A stretch of 64,000 nucleotides of DNA from Nitritalea halalkaliphila LW7 (GTDB lineage: Bacteria; Bacteroidota; Bacteroidia; Cytophagales; Cyclobacteriaceae), in NCBI RefSeq assembly GCF_000265075.1, contig NZ_AJYA01000009.1, positions 17,757-81,756 of the forward strand, read 5' to 3'. The position numbers and the translations under genes were made by a program. This document shows positions 1 through 8,982 of this stretch, piece after piece. Each line of letters opens with the position of its first letter. Position 1 is the stretch's first letter. The notes beneath the pieces were generated by a model. It worked only from the letters and a program-made list of their open reading frames with translations, was not told the origin of the DNA and ran no database searches.

Positions 1-475
1 TCTGTTTGGCCTTCGCCTGCCAGCCTAAGGAAGCACAAGAAAACACAGCTGCCGCAGGGCAAGATAATCTGGAACTCGTCGGAAATTTCGGCGCCCCTAT
101 TGAAGACGCCGACGCGGTCAGCACCTTGGAAATGGTTCAGAACCTGCGTAAATCGGGTACCTTCACCGGTCGTGTGGAAGGGAGGATCGTTGATGTCTGC
201 ACGAAAAAGGGATGCTGGATGACCTTGGAGCTCCTGATGAGCAGTTTGTGCGTGTAACCTTTAAGGATTATGGCTTTTTCGTGCCTACGGATGCTCATGG
301 GGCCTTCGTGGTAATGGAAGGAGTAGGGAGCATCCAAACCACAGATGTGGCTACGCTTCGGCATTACGCAGAAGATGCGGGTGCTTCTGAAGAAGAAATC
401 GCTAAAATTACAGCCGATAAAGAAGAACTAAGTTTTGAAGCGCATGGTGTCATCGTTAAAACGGCTAAGTCGTAA
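1..475 (+). CDS. DUF4920 lipoprotein, 5' end outside window, frameshifted
   Basis: The reading frame is already open at the left edge and begins with the end of a lipoprotein signal (LAFAC), so the true start is upstream. The DUF4920 signature VCTKKGCWM is present, followed by the FVRVTFKDYGFFVP segment typical of the family. A single-base shift near 220-235 moves the second half into another frame; joined, the two halves give a normal DUF4920 protein. It is probably a small envelope protein anchored by lipid. Function in the family is unknown; the cysteine pair in the signature suggests metal or redox binding, which is inference only. Confidence 0.75.
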
Positions 476-941
476 GCCTGCCGCAGGCATTCTGTATGGC
501 CTGGTACTTTGGGCGGCTTTCGTGGCCTGCGCTGCAGAGCAGCAAAAGGAGGTGCTGGATGTCCCCGTAAAAGAGGAAATCGAGCCTTCCACCATCCGCT
601 ACCCGAATGAAAGCGCTCCCCTAGCCTGGGCCATGCGCGGACTTTTCGAAGACTTCGAAGAGGTGCGCGATGCGCTGCGCGAAGGCCAACGACACCTCAT
701 AGACATCGAGCAGCATATCACTTGGATGGAGGCACAACCCACCGACCCGAAGGTGAAAACAGCTGCCTTCGAACAGTATGCCCAGCTCTACATAAATCAG
801 ATAAATCGTTTCAATGAGGAAACAGATGCGACGTTATTGGAAGGACATTATAAGGCCATCCTAGAGACCTGTTTGGCATGCCATGCCACCTACTGTCCCG
901 GTCCGATGAAGCGCATCCGATTACTAGAATTAGACGCATAA
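444..941 (+). CDS. Lipoprotein with one c-type heme motif
   Basis: A protein of about 165 residues with a signal peptide ending in a lipobox (AAFVAC) and one CLACH heme-attachment motif near the C-terminus. The helical region before the motif suggests a small cytochrome-c'-like or monoheme electron carrier held to a membrane and facing the periplasm. I chose ATG 444, since TTG 435 only adds three residues. The start lies inside the end of the DUF4920 gene (overlap 32 bases), so the two are probably co-transcribed. The exact redox partner cannot be inferred. Confidence 0.7.
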   Translation: MVSSLKRLSRKPAAGILYGLVLWAAFVACAAEQQKEVLDVPVKEEIEPSTIRYPNESAPLAWAMRGLFEDFEEVRDALREGQRHLIDIEQHITWMEAQPTDPKVKTAAFEQYAQLYINQINRFNEETDATLLEGHYKAILETCLACHATYCPGPMKRIRLLELDA

Positions 942-1157
942 ATGGCCATAGCATTAGATAATTTACGTGTAGGAAGATGTTATTCCTTTAAAAACTACGG
1001 AGAAAACCGACGTTTGCGGGTGTTAGCACGCATCAGCAGAGAGGATTTCGAGGTAGAGGACCTCGATACAACCGAAAAATACACCTTAGAAGAGCTACTT
1101 CGCTATGGAAAAGGGAAAGATTACGCGCTTTTCGAGCTGGACGAGCACGATGATTAA
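942..1157 (+). CDS. Small conserved-looking hypothetical protein
   Basis: A 71-residue soluble, charged protein. Its ATG follows the stop codon of the preceding heme lipoprotein directly, so it is the third gene of the operon and is likely translationally coupled. The sequence looks like a short beta-rich fold (VGRCYSFKNYGENRRLRV) with an acidic end. I do not recognise a family and assign no function. Confidence 0.6.
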   Translation: MAIALDNLRVGRCYSFKNYGENRRLRVLARISREDFEVEDLDTTEKYTLEELLRYGKGKDYALFELDEHDD

Positions 1158-1220
1158 TGGGACTTCGCCCGTTTCTTAACGCATCGAGAAGTGCTCGAAG
1201 TTTATCCCCTCACAATAAAC

Positions 1221-1256
1221 AAAAAAGGTGTCAGTGGTAACGCTGACACCTTTTTT
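1221..1256. terminator. Bidirectional intrinsic terminator
   Basis: A perfect 14-base inverted repeat (AAAAAAGGTGTCAG and its complement) with an 8-base loop, giving a GC stem with U-runs on both strands. It sits between the convergent operon ending at 1157 and the minus-strand gene ending at 1289, and can serve both. Confidence 0.9.
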
Positions 1257-1288
1257 ATACAGTTAGCATGCATGTCTCTTATATCTCC

Positions 1289-2188
1289 TTACTTATGGAA
1301 AGTTCGGAAGCCTGGTTCATAAATGATACGCATGAAGGAGCTAAGTCCTACGAATTCATTTCTATTTACAGGAATACCCGTAACGATACCGATGAGTAAG
1401 TTTTCTGCTAGCCCCAGACGCATCTGCGGACGCAGGACATGGCTCACGCCAAAGGAGTGTACCTCGGAGTTCACTTCCACCCCGATGAAATTTCGGGTTC
1501 CTGTGATCATGTAATGAAAATTACTATTGATTTCATAAACTACCTCACTACGCTGGCCGAAATCCCGGATAATTCGCGGGCCAGTGTACACGAGCGTATG
1601 GTAATTAGAGCCCCAGCGTTTAGCCGCAATGAAAAAAGGATTGTAAATATTTCCTTTAAATACATTGTCCCGCGTTATCTGGTTCAGGTCTACGAACTCG
1701 AATTCATGGATATAGCCTAGCGCCAAGGTGGTTTTAGCTTTTTCGGAGACGAAAAAAGACCACTGCGCCGCGAGCTTGAGCGATTCTACGCGGTTAGCAG
1801 GTACCTCAGGTCGGGCATTTTCTGGAAAATTTCGGTTCGCTGAGTACAAGGTCACAGGAACTTCGATCTCCAATCCCAACCGGTCGATCGGCGCCCACTC
1901 ATACTCGATCAGTGTCTCAAATTCGGTAAATCCTCTTCGATCCGTCATGCCAGCGCCCACGTTCCATTCCTTTTCCCCCTTTCGCGCCCCTAAGTCACGT
2001 ATCAAGTCAATGTACAAGGGTTCCGCATGGAGAACCTTCGGCTTCAGGCGCGGCTGATCTTCCACCTCGGCGATAAACATACTGTCTAATAGCATGCGTT
2101 CGTACTTCGCACTGTCCAGCTCAGACTGCTGACCATATCCCCATATGCTGCTGAGCATGAGGATACTAAAGAAGATTGTTTTTTTCAT
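1289..2188 (-). CDS. Predicted outer-membrane beta-barrel protein
   Basis: About 299 residues starting with a clear signal peptide (MKKTIFFSILMLSSIWGYG). The middle holds the segment HAEPLYIDLIRDLGARKGE, which I recall from a family conserved in Bacteroidota. The remainder alternates hydrophobic and polar residues as in a transmembrane beta-barrel (WNVGAG, FETLIEYEWAP, LALGYIHEFEF). I preferred the start at 2188 over 2209 because the extra seven residues are basic and precede the signal. Role unknown; possibly a sensor or transport barrel. Confidence 0.7.
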   Translation of the reverse strand: MKKTIFFSILMLSSIWGYGQQSELDSAKYERMLLDSMFIAEVEDQPRLKPKVLHAEPLYIDLIRDLGARKGEKEWNVGAGMTDRRGFTEFETLIEYEWAPIDRLGLEIEVPVTLYSANRNFPENARPEVPANRVESLKLAAQWSFFVSEKAKTTLALGYIHEFEFVDLNQITRDNVFKGNIYNPFFIAAKRWGSNYHTLVYTGPRIIRDFGQRSEVVYEINSNFHYMITGTRNFIGVEVNSEVHSFGVSHVLRPQMRLGLAENLLIGIVTGIPVNRNEFVGLSSFMRIIYEPGFRTFHK

Positions 2189-2255
2189 GTTCGTTTTAAA
2201 ACGGCGCAATGTTACTTGCTTTTTTCCACATTTAGGAGTTAAATACTGTTAACAC

Positions 2256-3538
2256 TTAGAAAATTAATCCTATCCCAAGCTCTACGCGGTCGGCTTCTTG
2301 AAAGCCTGTGGCGCCAAGTTGCTGCGGAATTGATAGTTGCCCTTAAAGACGAGATTTCTTTTCGGGCGGTAATTGGCTCCGATACTGATTATTTCCAGGT
2401 TTTGACGTTCGAAGTTGATGGCATCTAAACCCGAAGCGATTCCCGCATGGGTGTCTAAGCGTTCGTAACGAACCCAGATCGGAAGACTTCCTTTTAGCGC
2501 TTTATTCGGAAATAAGCTGAAAAGGTTGTACCGTGCTTCTGTATAATAACCGAAAGTTTCTTGCCCGATTAGTTGCTGAGAAAGAAGGAAAAGGCGATCC
2601 GTCTGGGTCATATTTCCGGTCATAGCCAGACCGAATAGGGATAGATTTTTCCATTCATAGCCGCCAAACACACTGTAGAGCTGCACGATGGGATCCAGCG
2701 GGCTGCCATCGGGAAGCATGCGCCCTCTGCCCGCATTCCCGTAATAGCCGCTAAGACCAAATTTAATACGCTCATTTCCCGTGTATTCTACTTTTCCATT
2801 GGCCGCCAGGCCGCTGAAGTCTAAGCTATGGAAGCGTCCCCTTCGGATCCAAGTTCCCTCCACCATTTCAGCCGCATCCAGCCCCTTAGTCAGCCCCGCA
2901 TTATACTCCCAGTTACCGCTAAGGACACTTCCGTAGAATAAAACCCCTGTTTCCAGCCACTGGGTGGGAGAGATGAGACGCTCCACCTCTGGCCTGTTCA
3001 CAGAGTAGAAGGCAGTGGGCTCCTCATTGATATTGACATAGCCGATGGGCACGGGATAGTTACCCACGCGCACATTAAACTGAGGGGCAAACAAATAGTC
3101 GAATATCCACTCAAAATTCAGCTCTGTACCCAGCTCTCGAAAGCCATCATGCAGCAGCTCGGCTTGAATTTCCGAGTTGAAAATAAACTTATCCGTAATT
3201 TTATACCCAAAATAGAGCCCCAAGCGGTATAAATTGGTGTAATTTAGCTCTAAATCATCCCCGCGCGTGCGATCTCCTAAAAAGCTGACACTGTTCAGCT
3301 CCAGAAATCCACTTATGGAGTAGCGTCGGTCAGCATGGTAAATTTTAGAAGCAGCATTCGCCAGGCCCGGCTGCTTGATGTATTTCAGCTCTTCGATGAG
3401 CTTCTCTTTGGTTTCCACAGCGGCGCTATCAACTATTGGCTCGACCTGTTCGACCGTATTTTTATCTTGTGCATAGAGGGATGTGCTGAAAAGTGCCATA
3501 TAGCTAAGGAGCACTCCCAGAATCCGTAGGGTATTCAT
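2256..3538 (-). CDS. OprO/OprP-like porin, frameshifted at C-terminus
   Basis: A signal peptide (LFSTSLYAQ) is followed by a short coiled region and then a porin-type barrel. Segments such as [34 protein letters not shown] and [19 protein letters not shown] resemble phosphate-selective porins (PF07396). The uninterrupted frame stops at 2282 with a poor end, but a one-base shift near 2305-2312 continues to [16 protein letters not shown] and a stop at 2256. That is the proper barrel end, with the terminal phenylalanine read by the Bam machinery. Anion or phosphate uptake is inferred from the family; no phosphate regulator is adjacent. Confidence 0.75.
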
Positions 3539-3637
3539 AGGGATTTTTGTTTAAAGGGTAAAGACATGCATATAGGCCCCACTAGAGTAGCTGTGGGGTG
3601 GTTGGTAGGTGCCAAAAGACACCTGGCCTGCTATGCC

Positions 3638-4024
3638 TTAGCCTTTAGGAGGTGGAGAGAGCACCTCGAAAAAAAGTTGATAGTGAAGGGTCTCCTTTAC
3701 TGGCGTGCGGTAAGCACGGTCCTGACCACGCAGGGTAGGAGAAAGGGTTAGAAAAAGTGCCTCTAAGCGAATTTTTACATCCGATAACTTTCTTTTTTCA
3801 TGGGGCACTTCCGTGTCCGGAATCGTTTCCTCATCCATTTCGAAAACATACTCCAGCACCAGTTCTGCGAGGGAGTCGATCGGATCATGGTGTCCTAAGA
3901 GAGCCGAATCCTGCATGGAAGCATGGTAAAAGTTAGCACTCAGGTTGATGAAATTCACCAAGAGAAGATACTTCATCCCCTGAATAAATTTCTTTGGTAA
4001 ACCGAGTACACGTTTTTGGCTCAT
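3638..4024 (-). CDS. Hypothetical protein upstream of porin
   Basis: A 128-residue protein; an internal start at 3976 (MKYLLLVNF) would make residues 17-33 an N-terminal hydrophobic segment. The acidic centre (DPIDSLAELVLEYVFEMDEE) and the end (LHYQLFFEVLSPPPKG) give no recognised domain. It lies 99 bases upstream of the porin on the same strand and may form an operon with it. Function unknown. Confidence 0.5.
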   Translation of the reverse strand: MSQKRVLGLPKKFIQGMKYLLLVNFINLSANFYHASMQDSALLGHHDPIDSLAELVLEYVFEMDEETIPDTEVPHEKRKLSDVKIRLEALFLTLSPTLRGQDRAYRTPVKETLHYQLFFEVLSPPPKG

Positions 4025-4165
4025 ATAACAAAATTAGTAAAAAATAAACAAACCCTCGAAAGGTCTCCATTATAATCCTGTTAGAGTCAGCAGAGGTTTA
4101 GAAGTTCAGGCGTATTCGTGATTCCTGTCACCAAGAAGCGACTAATTATTTTGTATATTTACGGT

Positions 4166-4582
4166 ATGAGTAGTAAGAACACCCCCGAAACCACACCTTT
4201 AGTCTCTGCCATGCTCGGAGGCAAGTGCCCGAACTGTAGAACAGGCTCTCTTTTTCCAGCACCACTATACAGTTACCGGAAGTTGTCCGATGTGCACCAC
4301 AAGTGCCCTGCCTGTAATGTGGTCCTCACACCGGAGCCGGACTTTTATTATGGCGCGATGTACATTAGCTATGCCTTCTCTGTAGCCCTGGTCATCACCG
4401 GCATGGTTGCCATTAACATCTTGGTAGGTCGGCAGGAGTTATGGGTGTATGGGGTCGTCATCGTGGTGGCGAATGCGCTACTGACCCCTTTTATGCTACG
4501 CTATTCGAAAGTACTTTACCTATATGGGGTCGGAAAACTCTCTTATGATGCGAATTGGCGACAGAAACTTCAGAAGAAATAG
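4166..4582 (+). CDS. DUF983 membrane protein
   Basis: About 138 residues. Two CxxC pairs (GGKCPNCRTG and HKCPACNV) in the N-terminal part form a zinc-ribbon-like unit, followed by two hydrophobic segments (AFSVALVITGMVAINIL and VVIVVANALLTPFML). This is the usual DUF983 arrangement. I chose ATG 4166 rather than upstream 4118 because the family begins a few residues before the first CxxC. The protein is probably an inner-membrane protein; biochemical role unknown. Confidence 0.85.
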   Translation: MSSKNTPETTPLVSAMLGGKCPNCRTGSLFPAPLYSYRKLSDVHHKCPACNVVLTPEPDFYYGAMYISYAFSVALVITGMVAINILVGRQELWVYGVVIVVANALLTPFMLRYSKVLYLYGVGKLSYDANWRQKLQKK

Positions 4583-4593
4583 AGGACTTAACC

Positions 4594-4613
4594 TTTGGCC
4601 CTCTCGGGCCAAA
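4594..4613. repeat. TTG-GC mini-hairpin (intergenic)
   Basis: Perfect 8-base stem TTTGGCCC / GGGCCAAA with a TCTC loop just after the DUF983 stop codon. It has the same form as nine other short hairpins in the window. Confidence 0.75.
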
Positions 4614-4617
4614 AAGT

Positions 4618-4655
4618 AAAAAGTCGGCTACCTAAAATAAGGAGCCGACTTTCTA
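4618..4655. terminator. Intrinsic terminator after DUF983
   Basis: Inverted repeat AAAGTCGGCT / AGCCGACTTT with a 13-base loop, between the plus-strand DUF983 gene and the convergent alkaline phosphatase gene. Confidence 0.7.
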
Positions 4656-4708
4656 TTTTAAATGCGCTCATGTACGCATTAGCGCTTATACACGATAACT
4701 ACCAGGAG

Positions 4709-6103
4709 TTAACCGGCCACTACACCTGCTGCCTCAAGAAGAAACTGATGCATGCGGTAGTTTTCCATAAAATGCGGCATGGCTTCAGCACCTGGCCCGA
4801 ACATGGCGAGCTCCACATGATCCGCCGAGTGATTGGTGCCCGCCCACTGCACATTGGTATGCTTGGCCTGCATCGCTGCGAAATCAGCAAAAGGAAGATT
4901 TCCGGGGTTATAAAGCTCCTTACTGTCCTTGTTGTAGCGAGAAAGGATCGCACGTGCATCCTCTTCATTCAAGACGATACGCTGCTTGGCCTCGATCAGC
5001 TCGATCACCTGTGCAGGGGTATAGTTTTGTGTAATCTGATTCAGTACCCACTCATTTGTGGCAGTCGTCGAAAACAGCTTTTCGAAATTTTGATTTGCTT
5101 TAGACCCATAGAATAGGCCTGGATTAGCATTTCCATGATCAGTCGTCGCCACTACTAAGGTCTCGCCATCCTCTGCCGCAAAAGCTAAAGCTACAGCAAG
5201 CGCCTCATCAAAATCCACTTGGTCGTAAATCAGTGCAGGGGCATCGTTCGCATGAGCCGCCCAGTCCACCTTGCCACCTTCGACTTGCATCACGAACCAT
5301 TCGGGTTTTGGATAGATTTTGAATAGCTAAGCGCGTCATCTCTGCCAGACTCGGTACTTTTTCTTTTAGCTCAGGATCATTTTCGCGGTCGATGGCATAG
5401 GGGAGACCATCGTCTGAAAATACCCCTAAAAGAGGCTTACTGCCATCACTGGCCAGCATTTCCGCCTTCGTACGCGCGACATGGAAGCCTTTATCCGTAA
5501 ACTCTTGAAATAAATTGCGCTCATCCTTGCGCGCCGCCGGCGCAAAGAAATTGGCTCCGCCTCCCATCATCACATCAAAACGCAGGTCTAAATAATCGAC
5601 AGCGATCTCAGGTTGGGAATTACGGCTATTACTATTTACACAGAAGGCTGCAGGGGTAGCATGGGTGATGGTTACGGAGGTGACACAACCTACCGCCTTA
5701 CCTGCTGCTTTAAATTTTTGTAAGATAGGTGTGGGACGCTCTCCATTCGGGCCCACGTTCAGGGCGCCATTATTTACGCGCATGCCACCACCCCAGGCAG
5801 AGCCAGCCGCTGCCGAATCTGTGATCCATGAGTTGGCAGACTGCGTATCCATAAGTCCTCTACGCATGATGCCCTGCTCGTAGGCGCTGATCCATGTGCT
5901 GGTACGTCCTAACTTATGCTTCATCAGAATATTGGCCATATTTAAGGTGCCATGCTCATTCCGTCACTTACCAGAAAGATAATGTTTTTCGCTTCCCCTT
6001 TACGTGCACGGTATTTTTCAGCAAAAACGGGGCTGGCAGTCCCCAGTGTACCCAGTCCTAAAGTGGTTAGGAAGCCATTTTTAAAGAAGTCTCTTCTTTT
6101 CAT
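4709..6103 (-). CDS. Tat-exported alkaline phosphatase, frameshifted
   Basis: A classical PhoA-superfamily alkaline phosphatase. The start at 6103 gives a twin-arginine leader (MKRRDFFKNGFL). Then come the metal-site VSDGMSMG region, the phospho-acceptor segment ITDSAAAGSAW, the zinc/magnesium segment VEGGKVDWAAHAND, and the histidine motif TTDHGN. One base is missing near 5953 (after AGTGACGGAATGAGC) and the frame shifts again near 5295-5320, where SKNPNG-FVMQVEGG is recovered. The product is about 465 residues, exported folded, and releases phosphate from monoesters in the periplasm or outside the cell. The phosphate-type porin nearby is a possible partner. Confidence 0.85.
5527..5545. repeat. 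TTG-GC mini-hairpin inside alkaline phosphatase
   Basis: Stem TTGCGC / GCGCAA with a 7-base loop, inside the phosphatase coding sequence. Confidence 0.5.
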
Positions 6104-6305
6104 GAGAATGTAGTGTTACGCGTGTTACGTCGTTTCAAGTTGTCCAAAGATAAGAAAATCTTTTTTTCTACCGAGGTGAAGCTTTTTTAACGCTATGTTC
6201 ATGTAGCCGTAATGTAGGAAGAGAGGATCAGTGGTAAAGCACTGTTTTTCAAACTCCTCAAGATAAATTTCCCAACTTCTTTTTTGAATTTTCGTTTCTC
6301 AGCTC

Positions 6306-6677
6306 ATGAGTATCTTTCTTTGGCGGATCGTAGCGGCGGGCTTTTTTATCGTAGCGGGTGTGAATCACTTCGTTATGCCTGAATTTTATTTGCCGCTTAT
6401 TCCGGATTATTTGCCCTATCCCGTCCTCTTAAATGCGCTCTCAGGACTGTGGGAAATCGTAGCCGGAGTAGGTTTATTATTTACGAAGTACCGTAGAAGC
6501 GCAGGCTGGGCCTTACAAGTGCTACTGCTGCTGTTTATTAGTTCACACATTTATTTCATTCAACAGGGGGCATGTGTGTACGAAGGTCTTTGTGTTCCTA
6601 TGTGGGTGGCTTGGTTGCGGCTCCTCTTATTACACCCGCTGATCATGTGGCTGGTTTGGCGCGTGAGCGCGCAATAA
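6306..6677 (+). CDS. DoxX-family membrane protein
   Basis: A 123-residue protein with four hydrophobic segments and the DoxX-like opening LWRIVAAGFFIVAGVNHFVMPEFYLPLIP, in which an asparagine-histidine pair follows the first helix. The family sits in the inner membrane and is tied to quinone or thiol oxidation in some members, but most are uncharacterised. It is divergent from the alkaline phosphatase and stands alone. Confidence 0.75.
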   Translation: MSIFLWRIVAAGFFIVAGVNHFVMPEFYLPLIPDYLPYPVLLNALSGLWEIVAGVGLLFTKYRRSAGWALQVLLLLFISSHIYFIQQGACVYEGLCVPMWVAWLRLLLLHPLIMWLVWRVSAQ

Positions 6678-6912
6678 ATTTTTTCTAATTTTTTTTTAAC
6701 ATGAACACAAAACCGAGAACAAAAAGATTCCGTAGGTAGTTTAGAGCGTACTATTAATTTATAAGTGTATTATTGTGATACACTAAGATATTATACTTAA
6801 AACCCTACAAAAATGGTAGGAATTATAATCATTGTATTACAAGTCTTGAATCAATATTAGATTTGGATAGTGATATAACTGAAGTTTGAAAACTCTATTA
6901 CCTAAATAAATC
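6678..6912. other. AT-rich intergenic region with two inverted repeats
   Basis: No gene is seen. Two inverted repeats lie here: AGTGTAT / ATACACT at 6764-6784 and CCTAC / GTAGG at 6804-6820. They may be operator sites for the lipocalin-like gene at 6913; no T-run follows either, so they are poor terminators. Confidence 0.4.
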
Positions 6913-7368
6913 ATGAAAGAAGTAATGTCTAATGTGCTGATCCTGCTGCTAGGAACGTCGCTCGTTTACGGCATGGTATCACAAGAAGTAAAATCTTCCG
7001 AATCCATTGTGGGTGTCTGGAAGGAAGTTGCATGGGAATACGAAAAGTTACCCACAGTGCGTGATCAAGAGCTCAACTATGATCTCTTGGATACACGAGA
7101 GCTACTTGGTCAACAAGTCATTATCCATCAGGGAGAAACATGGGAATTTAATCCTGACGGTACCATGAAAATTTACCTTAAAGATGGGGATGTAGAGAAA
7201 ACCAATTACACCATCAAAAGAAGAGGTGACCTACTTCGCATTCAGCATGGTGATGACCTCTTCGAAGCCTATGAAATTCGTGAGCTTTCCGATGAGCGCA
7301 TGGTCATACACTTCCATGCAGATGTATTCGCCAGAGGTATCGTTAAGCTCACATTCGAAAGAATATAA
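6913..7368 (+). CDS. Lipocalin-like secreted protein
   Basis: A 151-residue protein with an N-terminal hydrophobic signal (NVLILLLGTSLVYGMVS), then SIVGVWKEVAWEYEK, which matches the G-x-W opening of lipocalin-like domains. A run of short beta strands follows (TWEFNPDGTMKIYL, TNYTIKRRGDLLRIQ). It is likely a small periplasmic beta-barrel that might bind a hydrophobic ligand. It precedes the YoaK-like gene by 48 bases on the same strand. Confidence 0.6.
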   Translation: MKEVMSNVLILLLGTSLVYGMVSQEVKSSESIVGVWKEVAWEYEKLPTVRDQELNYDLLDTRELLGQQVIIHQGETWEFNPDGTMKIYLKDGDVEKTNYTIKRRGDLLRIQHGDDLFEAYEIRELSDERMVIHFHADVFARGIVKLTFERI

Positions 7369-7416
7369 CCTACACAAACCTATAAACCTCTTATTTAGTA
7401 AAGATTCGCGTAAATT

Positions 7417-8175
7417 ATGTTAAGAAAATTTAGTAGCGCCCGTTCACTTACAGACAACATTCAACTAGGAGCACTTACCGCCTTCGCAGCGGGAATGGTT
7501 AACGTAGCCTCCTTAATCATTTTCTTCGCCTTCACCTCGAACGTAACAGGTACTTGGGCCATTCTCGCAGAAGAGATTTCTAAGGCCAACTGGGGGCAAG
7601 TTGTTATTGTTGGAACTTGGTTGTTCCTTTTCTTCTATGGAAATTTTGTCTCTAATTACTGCGTGATCTCCATTAAAAAATCAAATTATCTCTCCCACGC
7701 CATTCCGCTTGTTTTAGAAATCTTGTGCGTCGTGGGTGTTGGTATCTATGGTATTTATTACTATGGCGAGACACTCAGAGAGACAGAAATCTTAGTTGGC
7801 GTCCTGCTATTTGCTATGGGTATTCAAAACGGTCTAGTAGCGACCATTTCGAATGGTGCCGTGAAGACCACCCACTTGACAGGGCTCACCACCGATATGG
7901 GGATTTTGGTTTCTATGCTAACGAAGAAAGAATACCGCGAGCAAGAAGCTGTGGTTAATAAATTCAAGCTTCTATCTTCTATCCTGGTGGGCTACATGGC
8001 TGGAGGTGTTTTCTCTGGTTACTTATACTGGAATATTGGATTTAGTGTTTTCTTCGTGACAGCCATCTTCTTGCTTTTTGTGCTTTCTTATGATTTCATC
8101 AAGTTCAGACTACGATTCATGAGAAGAAAAGCCGAAATGCCTGCTGCTGCACAAAGTGCCTATAGAACACAATAA
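7417..8175 (+). CDS. YoaK-family (DUF1275) membrane protein
   Basis: A 252-residue protein with about six membrane segments. The motif LLFAMGIQNGLVATIS and the following VKTTHLTGLTTDMGI are hallmarks of DUF1275. Function is not established; it is a probable small-solute transporter or membrane regulator. A strong terminator follows directly, so it ends the transcript begun at or before 6913. Confidence 0.85.
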   Translation: MLRKFSSARSLTDNIQLGALTAFAAGMVNVASLIIFFAFTSNVTGTWAILAEEISKANWGQVVIVGTWLFLFFYGNFVSNYCVISIKKSNYLSHAIPLVLEILCVVGVGIYGIYYYGETLRETEILVGVLLFAMGIQNGLVATISNGAVKTTHLTGLTTDMGILVSMLTKKEYREQEAVVNKFKLLSSILVGYMAGGVFSGYLYWNIGFSVFFVTAIFLLFVLSYDFIKFRLRFMRRKAEMPAAAQSAYRTQ

Positions 8176-8207
8176 GAAGAGGTACCGTCAACCGCCATCT
8201 TCTCTAT

Positions 8208-8233
8208 CGCGACCTTCGGGTCGCGTTTTTTTT
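8208..8233 (+). terminator. Intrinsic terminator after YoaK-like gene
   Basis: Stem CGCGACC / GGTCGCG with a TTCG tetraloop followed by eight T. It ends two bases before the 3' end of the convergent lipoprotein gene. Confidence 0.9.
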
Positions 8234-8234
8234 A

Positions 8235-8902
8235 TTAGGGGATAATAAGCGGTGTACTGCCTGACCACTCGAAGCTTTCCCCAGTTATGGTAAATACTTC
8301 AAAGCGTAGCTGAATGCGTGCCGGGGCGCTCGGAATACGAATAAATCGTAGCTGGTTAAAGCGTGAAGTTCGACTAAAATCCCGCCAGCGCTGCACCGTG
8401 GAGCCATCGTTTCGAACAAATAAAAAGCTGATATCATCTCCGACCTGCAGATCTTCAAAAGGGCTCAGCAGAAAGATACGGATGTTCGACACATTGTTCA
8501 CCTGAAAAACAGGACTGCAGTCCAAACGCGTTGGTCTTGAACCAAATAACCCATCGCACCAGAACTGCTAGAATCAAGTAAACGAAAAAAATCTGCCGGC
8601 CAAAAGCCCGCACGAGCAGGTAAAAGCGTTTCCTCCTCCTCTTGCGCATCGAGCGCAAAGCCAAATGCTAGGTTCAAAAATAAATCTTGAGCTGAAACGG
8701 TATCCGCTGGCGTCAACCAGCTATCCGCACGGAGAGGTCCGAACCGCACATCGTCTATCCGCACCATTTCGGTTTGGCGAGCTTGCAAACAGTCATCAGG
8801 AAGTAGCGGGTCTTCGAAGGAACAGGAAACAGCCATACATCCTATTCCACCAATTAGCCAAAGGGCCAATATGCCATCTGTATATCGGGTTTTCGCAGGC
8901 AT
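8235..8902 (-). CDS. Hypothetical lipoprotein, frameshifted
   Basis: The N-terminal part has a hydrophobic leader and lipobox (GGIGCMAVSC), then an aspartate-rich stretch. A shift around 8525-8570 moves the second half into another frame, which reads LFGSRPTRLDCSPVFQVNN and then beta-strand-rich sequence to GSTPLIIP. Combined length is about 220 residues. I do not recognise the family; the pattern fits a surface or periplasmic lipoprotein with a beta-sandwich. Confidence 0.55.
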
Positions 8903-8982
8903 TTTTCTCTTAATTTAGGAAAAATTGCCCACTAAAACATAATTTTTACTGTAAGCGATCGAAAAAACACCATTCAAGCGCC

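Noticed and set aside
4595..5116. Open frame of 173 residues on the plus strand
   Set aside because: It begins in the DUF983 terminator and then lies opposite the alkaline phosphatase C-terminus, which is strongly conserved.
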